Assembly (NCBI GenBank): GCA_018292915.2
Contig: JACVVK020000384.1
Location: forward strand, 358,501 to 422,500
Source: Batillaria attramentaria
Lineage: Eukaryota > Mollusca > Gastropoda > Batillariidae
Direction: 5' to 3'
Length of the DNA: 64,000 nt
Part shown: piece after piece, positions 34,101 through 44,898 of the stretch
Position numbering within the stretch: the first letter of the stretch is position 1
Layout of the letters: each line of letters begins with the position of its first letter
The notes under the pieces: model-generated
The model's input: the letters and a program-made list of their open reading frames with translations, nothing else
Told to the model about the DNA's origin: nothing
The model's database searches: none
Position numbers and translations under genes: made by a program

Positions 34101-37100
34101 TGAGCCCTGGTGGGTTCTGACAGCCGAGACCATTTGTCGTACACCAGTTGACATGTTTTGTTCACAACACCGGTCAGCCCATCCCTCGCAACCAGCATCA
34201 TGTCTCGAAAACACTGCACACATAAATTTCAAAAGAGGTTGTTTAACAGCCAATCTTCTATGCAATCCAGATTTGTATAGTTATGTTAATTCAGCTGACA
34301 TAACTCAAACAAATCGGGTAATCTTTCTTATTCTCTAGTCTTTTAATCTTTGAGTTGGACGCATCTCCATAAAATAGATCTTATCCCATACAGTCCACCA
34401 AACAGCACGCGCTCTTCGTTCTTCTTCTCAAAAACTATTGAAAGTTCCTCGTCGAAACCTCAAAACATTCGGTGAGCGCGTATTCAGCTTTGCTGCCTCG
34501 TCAAACTGGAACGCACTACCTGCTGGCCTGTCAGACATAGATCGTTTCAAGTCTCAGCAGGGTTGCACATTTTCCACAGCTTCTATAGGACAAAGTGTTC
34601 TGGAAACAGCAAAGTGATAGGACACAGTGTCCTGGCCACTTATTGGCAATAAAAATTTTAATAGGACAAATGTCCGCTTGGAGTGGGAAAAATAGGACAT
34701 TTGAAATTTTTATGGGTCAATGTCCTGGGACCGACTTAAATGTGCAACCCTGAGTCTGAGTACGCACATTCAGTCACTTTGTGAAAATTTTGCGCTATAT
34801 AACTAAGTACAATTCATTATTATTGTATACACGTATCAGGGGTAGAAATGATCCAGGATGAAAAAAGAGGAAAATTTTGAGAGGAGTGGCGAAGCCACGA
34901 CTGCGTAGCGCCGAAGGCGCCCTGCCTAGGGGGGCCCTGGAAAATTTTTTAAATCTAGATTAAAATCTGTGCAGTCTGGTGCATTCTGACTGCAAAATTG
35001 TGCACAATCTGGGATGAAAAAATTCAGAAAAGATATGCTTTTTTTTTTTTATCATACCATCAAACAACTTTGTTTTTGTGGTCTTCATTCAATTTCACAC
35101 AACCCTTGAAAGAGCATTTTCCCCACAATGACAATGCTTGAGGTCACTCATGCATCATTCAGACTACTCTCAACTTCAGATAAGCCATGACACTGATTTA
35201 CATCTCTGAAACAGATTTTTGTTCTATAGTAGAGCCTCACTTGGCAACTGAGTTGGTTGCCCAAGTCACAGACACTCACGGTGGTGTCCGGACCACTCCC
35301 CGGGAGCGCATGTCAACCGTAAAGATCATGGCGTAATTGGTACAAGCATAAATTATGTGACTCAGTAGCTGAGTCTGGTGTTTCTGTGGAGTCTTTCAGC
35401 AGTCAAGATTGTGCGGCTTTACCTAAATTTGCGCAACGGATAACGTGTCCAAACGACGTACACTGACATCCCGACGTTGCCGGTTTGCTGTCAAATCACC
35501 AAGTTTAGTCCGGTTGAATTCCCAGCGGCATCACAGTCTCTCCCTTTCTCTCACCATCACGATGGCAATGACACACACACACACACACACGCGCGTCCCA
35601 TCGACGTACACACTGCGATATCCCGGCGTTGCTGATTTGCTAAGTGTCAAATCGCTGAGTTTAGTCTGGCTGAATTTGCAGTATCCGTTTTCTTTATTGT
35701 CAAACACGAAAACAAGGGGGCCGGATTAGTAACCACACCATACCTATCAAATATCCATCTTAATTCACTCACACACTGGCACACAAAGAAACACGTTCAT
35801 ACGCACCAACATACGCGTGATTGGGTGTCTTGTGAAAACAATGGTCAGTGATTTGACAGGTGTAAAGGCTCGGACGTCGGAACTGGCGGATGAGGTGATA
35901 AGCTTAACTTCCCGCATAGCTGCAGTGGTGTTTCGGGGGCGATGCGTGAATTGCCCTTTGTCCGCGGTCACAGTAGGGGGTGGGCCACACAATGTCGCTG
36001 TCTTGCCAGGACCGTAGCGAGGGGGGATTTGCACCGTCCTGGGAATTTTTTTTCTGATTTTTTTCCCGGCGGAACCGCACTTCGTTTAGGCGGAAACGGA
36101 TAAAATTTCTAAAAAGCGGAAATCCGCTGAACGGCGGAGAATTTCGATCCCTGACATATATAATCGTAAGTAACAATAACTGTAAAAGCACCGGCATTGA
36201 CTTCACCTTGGCGTTCAAGGTGGGTTCCACCAGAATGTTATACAGCATGCCCATCTGGATGTCATCGTGTTGCTGGTTGCCTTTCGATACCTGAAACAAT
36301 TATGCCACAGATATTAACATCAGGAGCCACACAAATTTAAGAAAAAGAGAGAGAACACAAAACTGCTGACCTCCCTGGCCCCTAAAGCAACCAACCAATC
36401 GAACATGACGACGACAACACAACTCTGATTTTGAATAATCCTAAACTAAAGCTGAATTTTATTCTTCTTTGGTGCTACTGCTAGATTCTAAGAAACAAAT
36501 CACACTCTCACTTGCATTAAAAAACCAAAACAAGATATCTTCAATAACTTACCGTGCTGCCACTAATTTCATAATTCAACCTTTTCTACGGTAAAAATTA
36601 TAATTTCTATGGTACAGTATCATGAATGAATAAAATTATCAACACACACCCGGTACTGATCCTGCATGTAAAGTTCTCTAAATTTATACTTACAAAAGCA
36701 TTCAGCGCATCGTTAGCTTCCCTGTCAGAAAGTCCTTTCACTATGTTCAGGTACAGATGGTTGCACTTTTCCATACGCTGCAGGGGGGAAAAAAGAGTAA
36801 AGTGATAAGTACTGTACTGAATATCCACTCAGATCAACTCTGCTGTGCAACTGATGCACCCCCCCCCCCCCAATCAGTTTGTGGGATACAAGATTTAAGC
36901 TGATACGAGTGATGGCAACAAGACTTTCTTCTAAATCCAGACAAAATCACAAATGGTTGCATGTGGTGATAAATTTCATAATTACTGAATAAGAGATATG
37001 GCGTTCTGTAAAAGACAACACTGAGGTTCTATGAGGTTTGCTGATAAAGCCCAGGTAAAACGCGCTACAATCACAAGAGACACATTTTAAACATACCAAG

Positions 37101-37400
37101 GAATTAGCATTCTTCGTTTACGCAGAGGTTTCAGAATCTGACGCAGAGATTTGAGGCTGTATGTCACTGATTTTAGAAAACGACCCTCTGAATTTGACAA
37201 TTTGACCCTCAGTTTTGAAAGCTGTAAGGAACACTAGGAATCTGAAAAACTAATAACCACCAGATGAACTGAAATGAATAATAATAATAAAAAAAGTAAG
37301 TAAGTAGAATAATAACCTCTTCCACTTCATCCCTTTGTTCCAGGATGCAGGGTATGAACAGTCTGGAAGGAGGTCCTTTATCCTTGGTACTCTGATCCAT
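19917..37400 (-). CDS. INTS3: Integrator complex subunit 3
   Basis: Complete gene with 32 coding exons totalling 3042 nt (about 1013 aa; vertebrate INTS3 is about 1040). INTS3 is a helical-repeat scaffold of the nuclear Integrator complex, which cleaves snRNA and other nascent RNAs at RNA polymerase II. It also nucleates the SOSS single-strand DNA repair complex with SSB1/2 and INIP. Identity rests on long matches recalled from the family: [116 protein letters not shown] and CQEDDVRL. The C-terminus is acidic/basic low complexity ending DDDSD, like the vertebrate tail. Every exon phase is consistent. Start chosen at 37400 (MDQSTKDKG). An upstream in-frame Met (37472) is possible but its sequence looks like 5' UTR. 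Introns hold MITEs and a LINE fragment. Confidence 0.95.
21050..21107. repeat. (CA)n microsatellite in INTS3 intron 30
   Basis: About 28 CA units, one of very few long dinucleotide tracts within INTS3. Another, (GT)n with TT interruptions, lies at 22435-22485. Confidence 0.95.
24295..24395. repeat. (GTTT)n, poly-T and poly-G low-complexity run
   Basis: GTTT repeats grade into a T run and then about 19 G in INTS3 intron 23. No function seen. Confidence 0.85.
25765..30861 (-). CDS. INTS3: INTS3 coding exons 11-21 (central part)
   Basis: Exons: 30718-30861, 30369-30456, 29967-30046, 29582-29673, 29327-29418, 28769-28885, 28042-28174, 27641-27698, 26989-27092, 26481-26525, 25765-25884. Exon 11 gives [20 protein letters not shown] and [16 protein letters not shown]. 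Exon 15 gives [18 protein letters not shown]. Exons 16-17 form the acidic linker ([13 protein letters not shown]) corresponding to the poorly conserved middle of INTS3. Exon 20 is only 45 nt. Acceptors and donors are canonical throughout. Confidence 0.9.
26140..26360. repeat. Dispersed repeat, copy 1 (INTS3 intron)
   Basis: Contains AAAGCTGTGCAATTT, GCATGATTTTCAGTGCTT and AGAGGAGGAGACAC. Related copies lie at about 27150-27360 and 34950-35045. Internal half-units repeat with a spacing of about 110 bp. No coding potential, probably a non-autonomous element. Confidence 0.5.
27150..27360. repeat. Dispersed repeat, copy 2 (INTS3 intron)
   Basis: Two internal half-units with AAATCTGTGCAATTT and GTGCTTCAGAGGAGG, the same family as 26140-26360. 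Confidence 0.55.
31080..37400 (-). CDS. INTS3: INTS3 coding exons 1-10 (N-terminal part)
   Basis: Exons: 37317-37400, 36694-36777, 36207-36290, 34100-34213, 33251-33335, 32941-33007, 32364-32505, 31818-31947, 31365-31462, 31080-31127. The first three are each 84 nt in phase 0. Exon 1 has a weak donor (GAG|gttatt); the others are ordinary (for example TTT|gtaagt, AAG|gtgagt). Exon 7 encodes [20 protein letters not shown] and exon 8 [20 protein letters not shown]. Intron 3 (34214-36206) carries a LINE fragment split by a MITE, and intron 4 carries another MITE-like repeat. Confidence 0.9.
33500..33900. mobile_element. MITE-like repeat rich in CATGACTTTTCC
   Basis: Begins near CATGTATACAGGGTCCATAC and ends near CCATGACCTGTGTATACATG, so the ends are imperfectly inverted (CATGTATACA). 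The interior repeats TTCCATGACTTTTC many times on one strand. This is the appearance of a widespread non-autonomous hAT-like element (inference). It lies in INTS3 intron 4. Confidence 0.5.
34390..34820 (+). mobile_element. LINE 3'-terminal fragment in INTS3 intron 3, split by a MITE
   Basis: Encodes a jockey/CR1-like RT C-terminus ([39 protein letters not shown]) in one frame, closely resembling KLLKIPKINLKTYGERCFRF and WNSLP of the 6.8-kb element. After the inserted MITE it resumes with a 3' UTR ending TTTTGCGCTATATAACTAAG and TTATTATTGT. Antisense to INTS3. Confidence 0.75.
34558..34752. mobile_element. hAT-like MITE, 195 bp, nested in the LINE fragment
   Basis: Terminal inverted repeats CAGGGTTGCACATTT and AAATGTGCAACCCTG (about 14 of 15 pairing). 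Flanked by 8-bp direct repeats AGTCTCAG (34550-34557) and AGTCTGAG (34753-34760) with one mismatch, as expected for hAT target-site duplications. No transposase, so non-autonomous. The interior repeats TAGGACA motifs. Confidence 0.8.
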
Positions 37401-37472
37401 CTTTAATGGTCTGAGTTTAGCACATGTATACGAAAATCCACCACAATCACTGACACAGACTGAGTGATTCAC

Positions 37473-39060
37473 TCGATCAAACTTTCAATTTTATGCAATT
37501 TTCCCGCAAAGTTCTGGAAAGAGTCACCTACGGTTGTCAGCACACACAACTGTTGTAGAAATAAAGCCACCAGTGGTAAAGTTCCTTAAGAGAAGTACTT
37601 TAAAAGTACTTTAACTGCATAGTCAGTCTCTTTTTGTGTAAAGAGAAAACCACCGTCATTGTCCATGGAGGACACAGAACGGAGAGCATTATGGCTTGAT
37701 CAAAGCCACATGTCCGTGTGAAAAGTTGTGCTCGTCTGTCATCATCACAGTTTCACACAAAACTTGCTTTCTCCCCAAGTACACGATTAAGATAATCTGT
37801 AGAAATTATCTGTGTGTTGCGCTTTCGTGACAAGAAAACTCCATCAGCTGTCCACAACTGTGCTATCGGGGGAATCACCAAGGGAGGCAATCCACGCGCG
37901 ATAGAACAGCAGATCACGAAAATCCACCACTACGGCAAGAAAACTTCACTGGTATGGCATCTGGATAAAGCACCAAATGCTTTTTTGCTTGTACACCCTT
38001 CGTGACACTTTTCGATGTTCATGTGCCGGTGTAACACAACAAAATGTTGATGTTTAGTGCTCAATAGAGAAACAAGGCATGGAGGAAATCAGAAAGCAGT
38101 AGGATAGTCGTAAAAACGCCTTTCTAAAACAGTCATACTTAAATGAGATTTCCTGTCCAAACAATGAAAACAACTTTGTAAGTGTTTCACTTTGTTACTA
38201 CAAAGGGTGTTTTGGATAAGGATACTGTTTTATTTCATTTTTACCAAATTTAACAATTTGCGACATTGCTCCAAAAGATCGGTCTCCAAAAGAGTGGAGC
38301 TCATGTGTGTTGCGCAGGTTGATTCTTTCCAGTTCAGTTCGCACCTCACCGAGTCGTGCGATAGCGGCCAAAGACATTAGCGGCTTAGACGGTCTCAAAA
38401 CATCGTGGTTTGTATTTTATATACCACAAAGGTTACGTGCTGTGCAGTTACTAGTATGATGATATTTTGTATAAAAGTGTTGTGGAAGTTTACTCAGTAG
38501 GTTCGAGTCACTGCAGTGACTCGCTCGAGTCCGGCCGCAGTGGTTACCACACTCAGAGAGACTACCAGAGGTATGTCGTCAGTCTCTCTGGTTTCAGTCA
38601 CCAGCCCGGGCCGGCCTTGATCGTCTGTGGCAGGCTTCCGGCCTGGCCGGCTAATCCTTTTCTTTTGTGAAGCCGGCCGGCCTTTCCAAGAGACTCGAGA
38701 GAGAGAGAGAGAGAGAGACTCGGAGAGAGCCGGAGCGGCCGTTTGCGCGAGTTTTCGTTACTGATATATATACAATACAGAAAAACTTACCCCCCCCCCC
38801 CCCCTACCCGGCCCCCCGACGGCGTCGAGTCACACTCATCAGTCCGACGCCCGGCCCTGCAGCCAGACGGAACCGTATCGTCGATCCCCAACGCCTACCT
38901 TTTTTTCTAAGTACTCCCCACGGCTGCACTGACCTACCACGGCACTCAGATGTGTCACATATCAAAACGTTCAGCATGCAGTTTCTACACTGACATTAAT
39001 AACCGTTTCACTGATGCCGGCACAAAGCCACAAGACAGCCATCGGACAAATTCTCCCGTT
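37473..39060. other. Upstream flank of INTS3, no further gene seen
   Basis: Probably holds the INTS3 5' UTR and promoter. I could not place the transcription start. There is an 18-bp perfect palindrome GAGTCACTGCAGTGACTC at 38505-38522, a short (GA)n at 38697-38719 and a C14 run near 38791. Confidence 0.35.
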
Positions 39061-39520
39061 CAGAGTCGATATCGCCTTCCTCAGCCATTTCACGAATTCA
39101 CGCTTTCTCGCTTTAAAGCCCATTTACCACTACTCCGACGGCTACACCGTAAATATGTTATATCAGTATCAGACATTTTTTCCCCCATTTGATATCGGCC
39201 TCATCAGCCATTTCCCCGTATTGGGATATCTCACTTTAGAGCCCATTTTCCACTACTCCGACGGCTACACCGTAAATATGTTATATCAGTATCAGACATT
39301 TTTTTTCCCCATTTGATATCGGCCTCATCAGCCATTTCCCCGTATTGGGATATCTCACTTTAGAGCCCATTTTCCACTACTCCGACGGCTACACCGTAAA
39401 TATGTTATATCAGTATCAGACATTTTTTCCCCCATTTGATATCGGCCTCATCAGCCCGCATTTCCCCGTATTGGGATATCTCACTTTAGAGCCCATTTTC
39501 CACTACTCCGACGACTACAC
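39061..39520. repeat. Tandem repeat of about 123-124 bp, nearly four copies
   Basis: Units start at GATATCGGCCTCATCAGCCA (39068 variant, 39191, 39315, 39438), followed by CCCGTATTGGGATATCTCAC and CCACTACTCCGACGGCTACA. The last three copies are nearly identical and the first is diverged. Open frames across it are repeat artefacts. Confidence 0.9.
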
Positions 39521-41000
39521 CATAGTTACATATGTTCAGTGTCACATTCGAATGATCGTGCAAGTCTCGTTGTACACAACTAAATGGCTAAGCGGCCCAA
39601 CACCCCGTTTCCTGATGACAAACTTTTTCCGCACCTGTCAAACCCACTAAGCCGGCCGTGAAATACCCTTAAAACGACTTTCCGGCGGCCGGGTAGATGC
39701 CGGCCCAAGATCAAAGAGCAGCTGGTCGGGTACCGCACGCCGGGAGAACGACCATTGGACCGCTGTCGGGGTATTGGAAGAGGGCGTAGTGGTGGCGGGG
39801 TGGGGTGACAAGGGCTACCGCGTGCACTTTACGACTTATGTCTAGCTTGTGAAATTGCCTAATTCAGTTATTAAACCGGCACTGACTGCCTAATTTCGTG
39901 AACTAGACAGCTCACTGCATAAGGTGTGAGATATCTTTAAAAGTTGCCCGCTGCATGAATCAGCCAGTTGAAATAAAGAAATGAAACAAGACACGACTGA
40001 AATAAGATTAGGGTGCAGACGTAAAATAAAATAAGAACCAAATGAAAGTCAGTAAATGTCAGTTTTATTTCTGCAAAGTCAGCTTTTATCAAGACACTGG
40101 GCAGAGTTCACACACAAGACAAAAAAGGTAGAGAGTTGGATCTTGGGGGACTAGAGGTTGGATATTGTGAGATTTTATTTTTATTCCTTGCCTAATCAAC
40201 TTTTCAAAATTATTTTACGCTATAAGCAATGAGCTGCTTAGTTCATGAAATTGAGGGGCGGGATATCAGTGGAAATACTGACCTAGAAAAAGACTCATAA
40301 TGCCCTGACGCAAATAACAGCTGTCGGCTTCAACGTGGAGGTAATTTATCAAATCTTTTGTTGAGTTTTGGTAGTGTTTTTCTGTTCATTTGTTTGTTTG
40401 TTTGTTTGTTTCCAACTCTACAGTGCAGTAAGCGCGATATCCCGCCGCTGTGGGGTACAGTGTGCAATACCCCGGGTACTGTCTGGCTAGGGATATTGGG
40501 CAGGTACTGGTCGATCACGACACAGCGGGACTCCATCAGCGCCACCCTTCAATACACAGACCATACAGCTTGGAGGGCGTCAACAGCGGACCGCCGAGGC
40601 GTCAGCCCTAATTCCCCTACCCGGGGGGGCCTATCTACTGCTGCCCGGGGTATTGGACACTCCACACCCTGCGCCCGGGGTTCTGCCACCAGTTGTACAA
40701 GCTCTTTCTGCTTGAACTGTTTGGGAGAAAAACTGAGGTAAAGAAGCACAAACCAAAATCAAGACAAAACACTGTAAAAGACATAACATGTAGAATACAC
40801 GTGCCTTCATACAGCAGCTAAGTCGGAACTACACAGAAAGCACTTTAAAGTAGCGGGTCGGAGCCGTCAGGAATATGGGGATTGGTCTGCTGACGCCGAA
40901 CTGAAGTAATTGGATTTAACACACTGTGTGGACCCAGAAATATAACTTTCAGTGTATGTTTTCTGCCTATTTTTTGGTCCACTAGGATTATTTCCTTGGC
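39521..41000. other. No confident gene
   Basis: Includes a minus-strand coding-like stretch at 40330-40749 interrupted by one TGA (described in the findings) and a GTTT repeat at about 40388. Otherwise unique sequence. Confidence 0.35.
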
Positions 41001-41010
41001 AGAGAGCTGT

Positions 41011-41450
<440 letters not shown>

Positions 41451-41851
41451 CTCAAGTTGACTCCAGGCCAAAGCAGAGAAATCAACGCTGGCGACTGGAG
41501 TAATACTTTATCAGTTTATTAGAGCATTAGACAACTTTACTGACTACCGGTGATGCACTATACATCTAACATTAATACGAAATATTAGGGTGGGACGTTT
41601 CATGTACATCATATTTTTTAAGCAACAACCGGCAAAGATACATCCATTAATTTTATTCACATATTTTACGACTGTGGCATGCATACCAATGATACCAATA
41701 AATAATTCTCATGTGGCAAGAAAATGGGTTAAACCCGCAACTAAACACATATAAACAGCGTTCGTACGTACGTGTATGTGAAAAAAACAACAACGCTGAA
41801 GTGATCTCAGTAACTGAAGCACTGTGCAGAATGGAAACTATGTACGAAACC

Positions 41852-42103
41852 CAGGGCCGGATCAGTTTGTTTTCAGGGAGGGGTGCTGAATTTTTTTTTT
41901 TTTTTTTTTTTGCCTAGTGCCCGGGTCTTGTAAAGGGCCCAGCACGATAACCGACGTTTTTGAGTTTCTAACTGTTGTTATATACGGCACTATAACACAA
42001 GCGTTACACCTCAATTTTAAACAATTATTTACAGTTTGATGCTACTGCTGAGGGGGGGGGGGGGTGCTGTAGCAAAGCCCCCCCCCCCTTGGATCCGGCC
42101 CTG
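41852..42103. mobile_element. MITE with CAGGGCCGGATC terminal inverted repeats
   Basis: Ends CAGGGCCGGATC and GGATCCGGCCCTG are inverted matches. The interior is 252 bp with long T and G/C homopolymers and no coding capacity. Flanks share GAAAC but no clean 8-bp duplication, so the superfamily (hAT-like by its CAGGG ends) is an inference. Confidence 0.65.
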
Positions 42104-42218
42104 GAAACAAGTGTACAAGTTGTATGAAGTTAAAAGTGCCGACTGACGTAAAGCACACCTTGATTTGTAATATGAAATTAATTTGGTTGCTTGATCGTTT
42201 GTTTGGAGGAATTAAATG

Positions 42219-42320
42219 TAACGTCCTTTTCAACCACATAAGGGTGATATCAAAGACGGAAACGAAGAAAAACGCCAACACAACTTTCCGGAATCCCAAG
42301 AGCCGGGATTTGAACTCACC
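42219..42320 (-). mobile_element. SINE family 1, old degenerate copy
   Basis: Reverse orientation: AACGTCCTTTTCAACCACAT, GGGTGATATCAAAGACGG, then a diverged AGCCGGGATTTGAACTCACC B box. The tRNA head is lost. Confidence 0.65.
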
Positions 42321-42329
42321 ACATTAGAG

Positions 42330-43265
42330 GCCGGTCAGAGGCAGCGACTAATTTTGCACGCCTACCAGCGGAAAAATACACTCTCGTCGAATTAAATCGA
42401 CACATCGGAGCGACTGAAGCGCGTCGTCGTCGGCTCGCCAGTGTCCAATTTTTCCTCGCCGCTACCAGTCAGTCGCCGCTGACCCGGCGTGCGTTTTCGC
42501 TCTTTGTGTATTGCCCATTGCCGGCAGGTAGCAGGCTGGTAGCCAAAGTGTGTCGCAACGTGTGACCGCAACCCCGCCGCGCAATACACAAGCGGGTTGC
42601 CTCGCAGGCTCAGTCGTCACGTGTGCCAAGGGCTTATGTAAAAGTCGAGGTTAATTTAACACACGGCTACGGACCTAACCCCGACAAGGACAAAAGAAAC
42701 CCCAAAAGCAAAATTAAATTAAAAACAAAAAGGAAACGAAGGAAGGAAGAAAAAAAAAATCCTTCTATAACGGCTCAGGCACCTTGCTAGAATGGGCCCG
42801 CTTCCTGATTTAAAACGAAAATCAACAGAAAATTTAACCCTAGAGCTAGATTAGTTCGAGGTTAGACTCTAACCCGGGGCTAGAAGCCCTAACCTCGACT
42901 ATTACACACGGGCCCTGAGCACTGAAAGTCAGTACAACTGACCTTAACACTGTACCAGCTCCGCCATCTGGCTAGCTCCCGTTGATTAAAAAAAACAAAA
43001 CCAAACAAATACATAAACAGTACGTATAGTGCACAACAATTAGAAAACGGTGACGGTAAAATTTTAAAATTATAACAACAAAAATATTAACAAGCGATGC
43101 ATGTATATCATGTTTCGCTTATCTATAGTTTATGAGCGCGTATGTCCCTGCCCACGAAGTGGGCAAAGGAGTTATTGCAATCAAATGCGTGCGTCTCTGT
43201 GTGACTATTTTTGCAAAATTTCTCAAGAACGGGTGAACCAGTCAACACCATTTCTGGTGTGTGTT

Positions 43266-43327
<62 letters not shown>

Positions 43328-44380
43328 GTGTGTGTGTGTGTTCATTATCGGACTCCACAGAACACAGAAGCCTATTTGTTTTGGTTAACCTTGAAAAGGG
43401 TCAAGGTCACCGGGTTTTGTTGAAATGCTACATAAAACCAGCCTATGCCAACTGCAGCTATGGCAGCATCAAGGGAGGCAACTAAGCTCAGCCTAGGCAT
43501 GAGGAGTTGCTTCCCTTCTCACACATATACCGAATACCGAAGAGGGGTTGGGAGAGCCCCTAGGAATCGAAAATGTCTGGGCAGGGGCCTTTACTTCCCT
43601 ATCTAGGTCTTTGCCACTGCCTCGGCGTGGCCTCTTGTTTTTATCTCTCTGTTCTTTCTTTGTTCCTTTCTTTCAGAGTTTTAAAGTAAGTAGCGTACAA
43701 TTCAAATCAATGAAAGCTGATCAACACAGACAAACATGAAAGCGGCACTGACACTAATACGAAACACGCACGTCTACAAATCGTGAAGTGTGCAGAACAA
43801 CTGATGTATCCTGAGTATTATCTTGCAGCAACTGGCGGGTGATCCGACCTATTCTTGTACACGTACATCGCCCTATTAATCTTCATAAAATTTACACGAG
43901 TAGGTTCGGACGCCGGATACATGAGCATCACATTTTGTAAGCAATACCTTAACAATGACACATTAGGTTGATGAATCTGCATGACGACTGTGTCCGTGTA
44001 CTGCTTCAGTGAACGCCGCTTGACGACCGTTTAATTCAACCTTTAACAAAAACCTGCCGGTAACTGAGATACTGCGCAGTAAACACTGTACAAAGATAAC
44101 CAGTCCTTAGTTATCAAATTCTATATGGCCTAGCGTCCAGCATGCTTGGCAAAAGGAAACAGTAAACATAATAAATTGTCTCTGGTACCGTAGATCTATG
44201 CAAATAGAATAACGGATTTAAAGGGAGAGAACCGCTTCTTAGACTAACCGGTGGTGGGCAGACGACATGGTGCCATAGAAGTCGATTAAAAAAAATCTGC
44301 AAAGTTTTTCTTGTGTGTTTGCCTTTGTGTCCCCTCCCGAAGAAAATTCTGTGAAAAGTTCTCTTTTGTGTGTGTGCTCG
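42330..44380. other. No gene seen
   Basis: Holds a long (GT)n at 43259-43341 with interruptions. A pyrimidine tract ending TTTCAG at about 43676 has no coding exon after it. Otherwise unremarkable. Confidence 0.4.
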
Positions 44381-44383
44381 AGT

Positions 44384-44820
44384 CTAACAGAAAGGCACCA
44401 GGTCCCGAATGGCCGCCCTCGTGTCTCTCCCAAAGAACCAGGACATAGGCAGCACCCAGGACTTGGTAAACATGAGCCACAGAGCTAGAGTGTAGACCCA
44501 GTTGAAGGTGCTGCAGTCGTCCATCGGCGTGCAGCCGATATATCCCTCTGTGGTGAGGAGCGTGAAGAGGAAGACGGGGGTGTAGAAGAGGATGTTGATG
44601 AAGGAGGCGAGGCAGATGTCAAAGGGAGCGTGCACCCTCTCCCCACACACGTCCAGCCCAATGTACTCGCGTTTGACGAGGTACATCACTGCGACCTGTT
44701 GGAATATGATAATAATGATGATAGTAGAATTCATTTGAATGTGATGCCTGGCCCTAAGCAGACGCTCCAGGTGCTATTACAATGATAGCAGGAACAACAA
44801 GAGAATTTTGAAAAGATATT

Positions 44821-44898
<78 letters not shown>

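Noticed and set aside
38198..38398. Minus-strand frame with protein-like ends, upstream of INTS3
   Set aside because: No splice partners, no recognisable homology, and an overlapping plus-strand frame of equal length.
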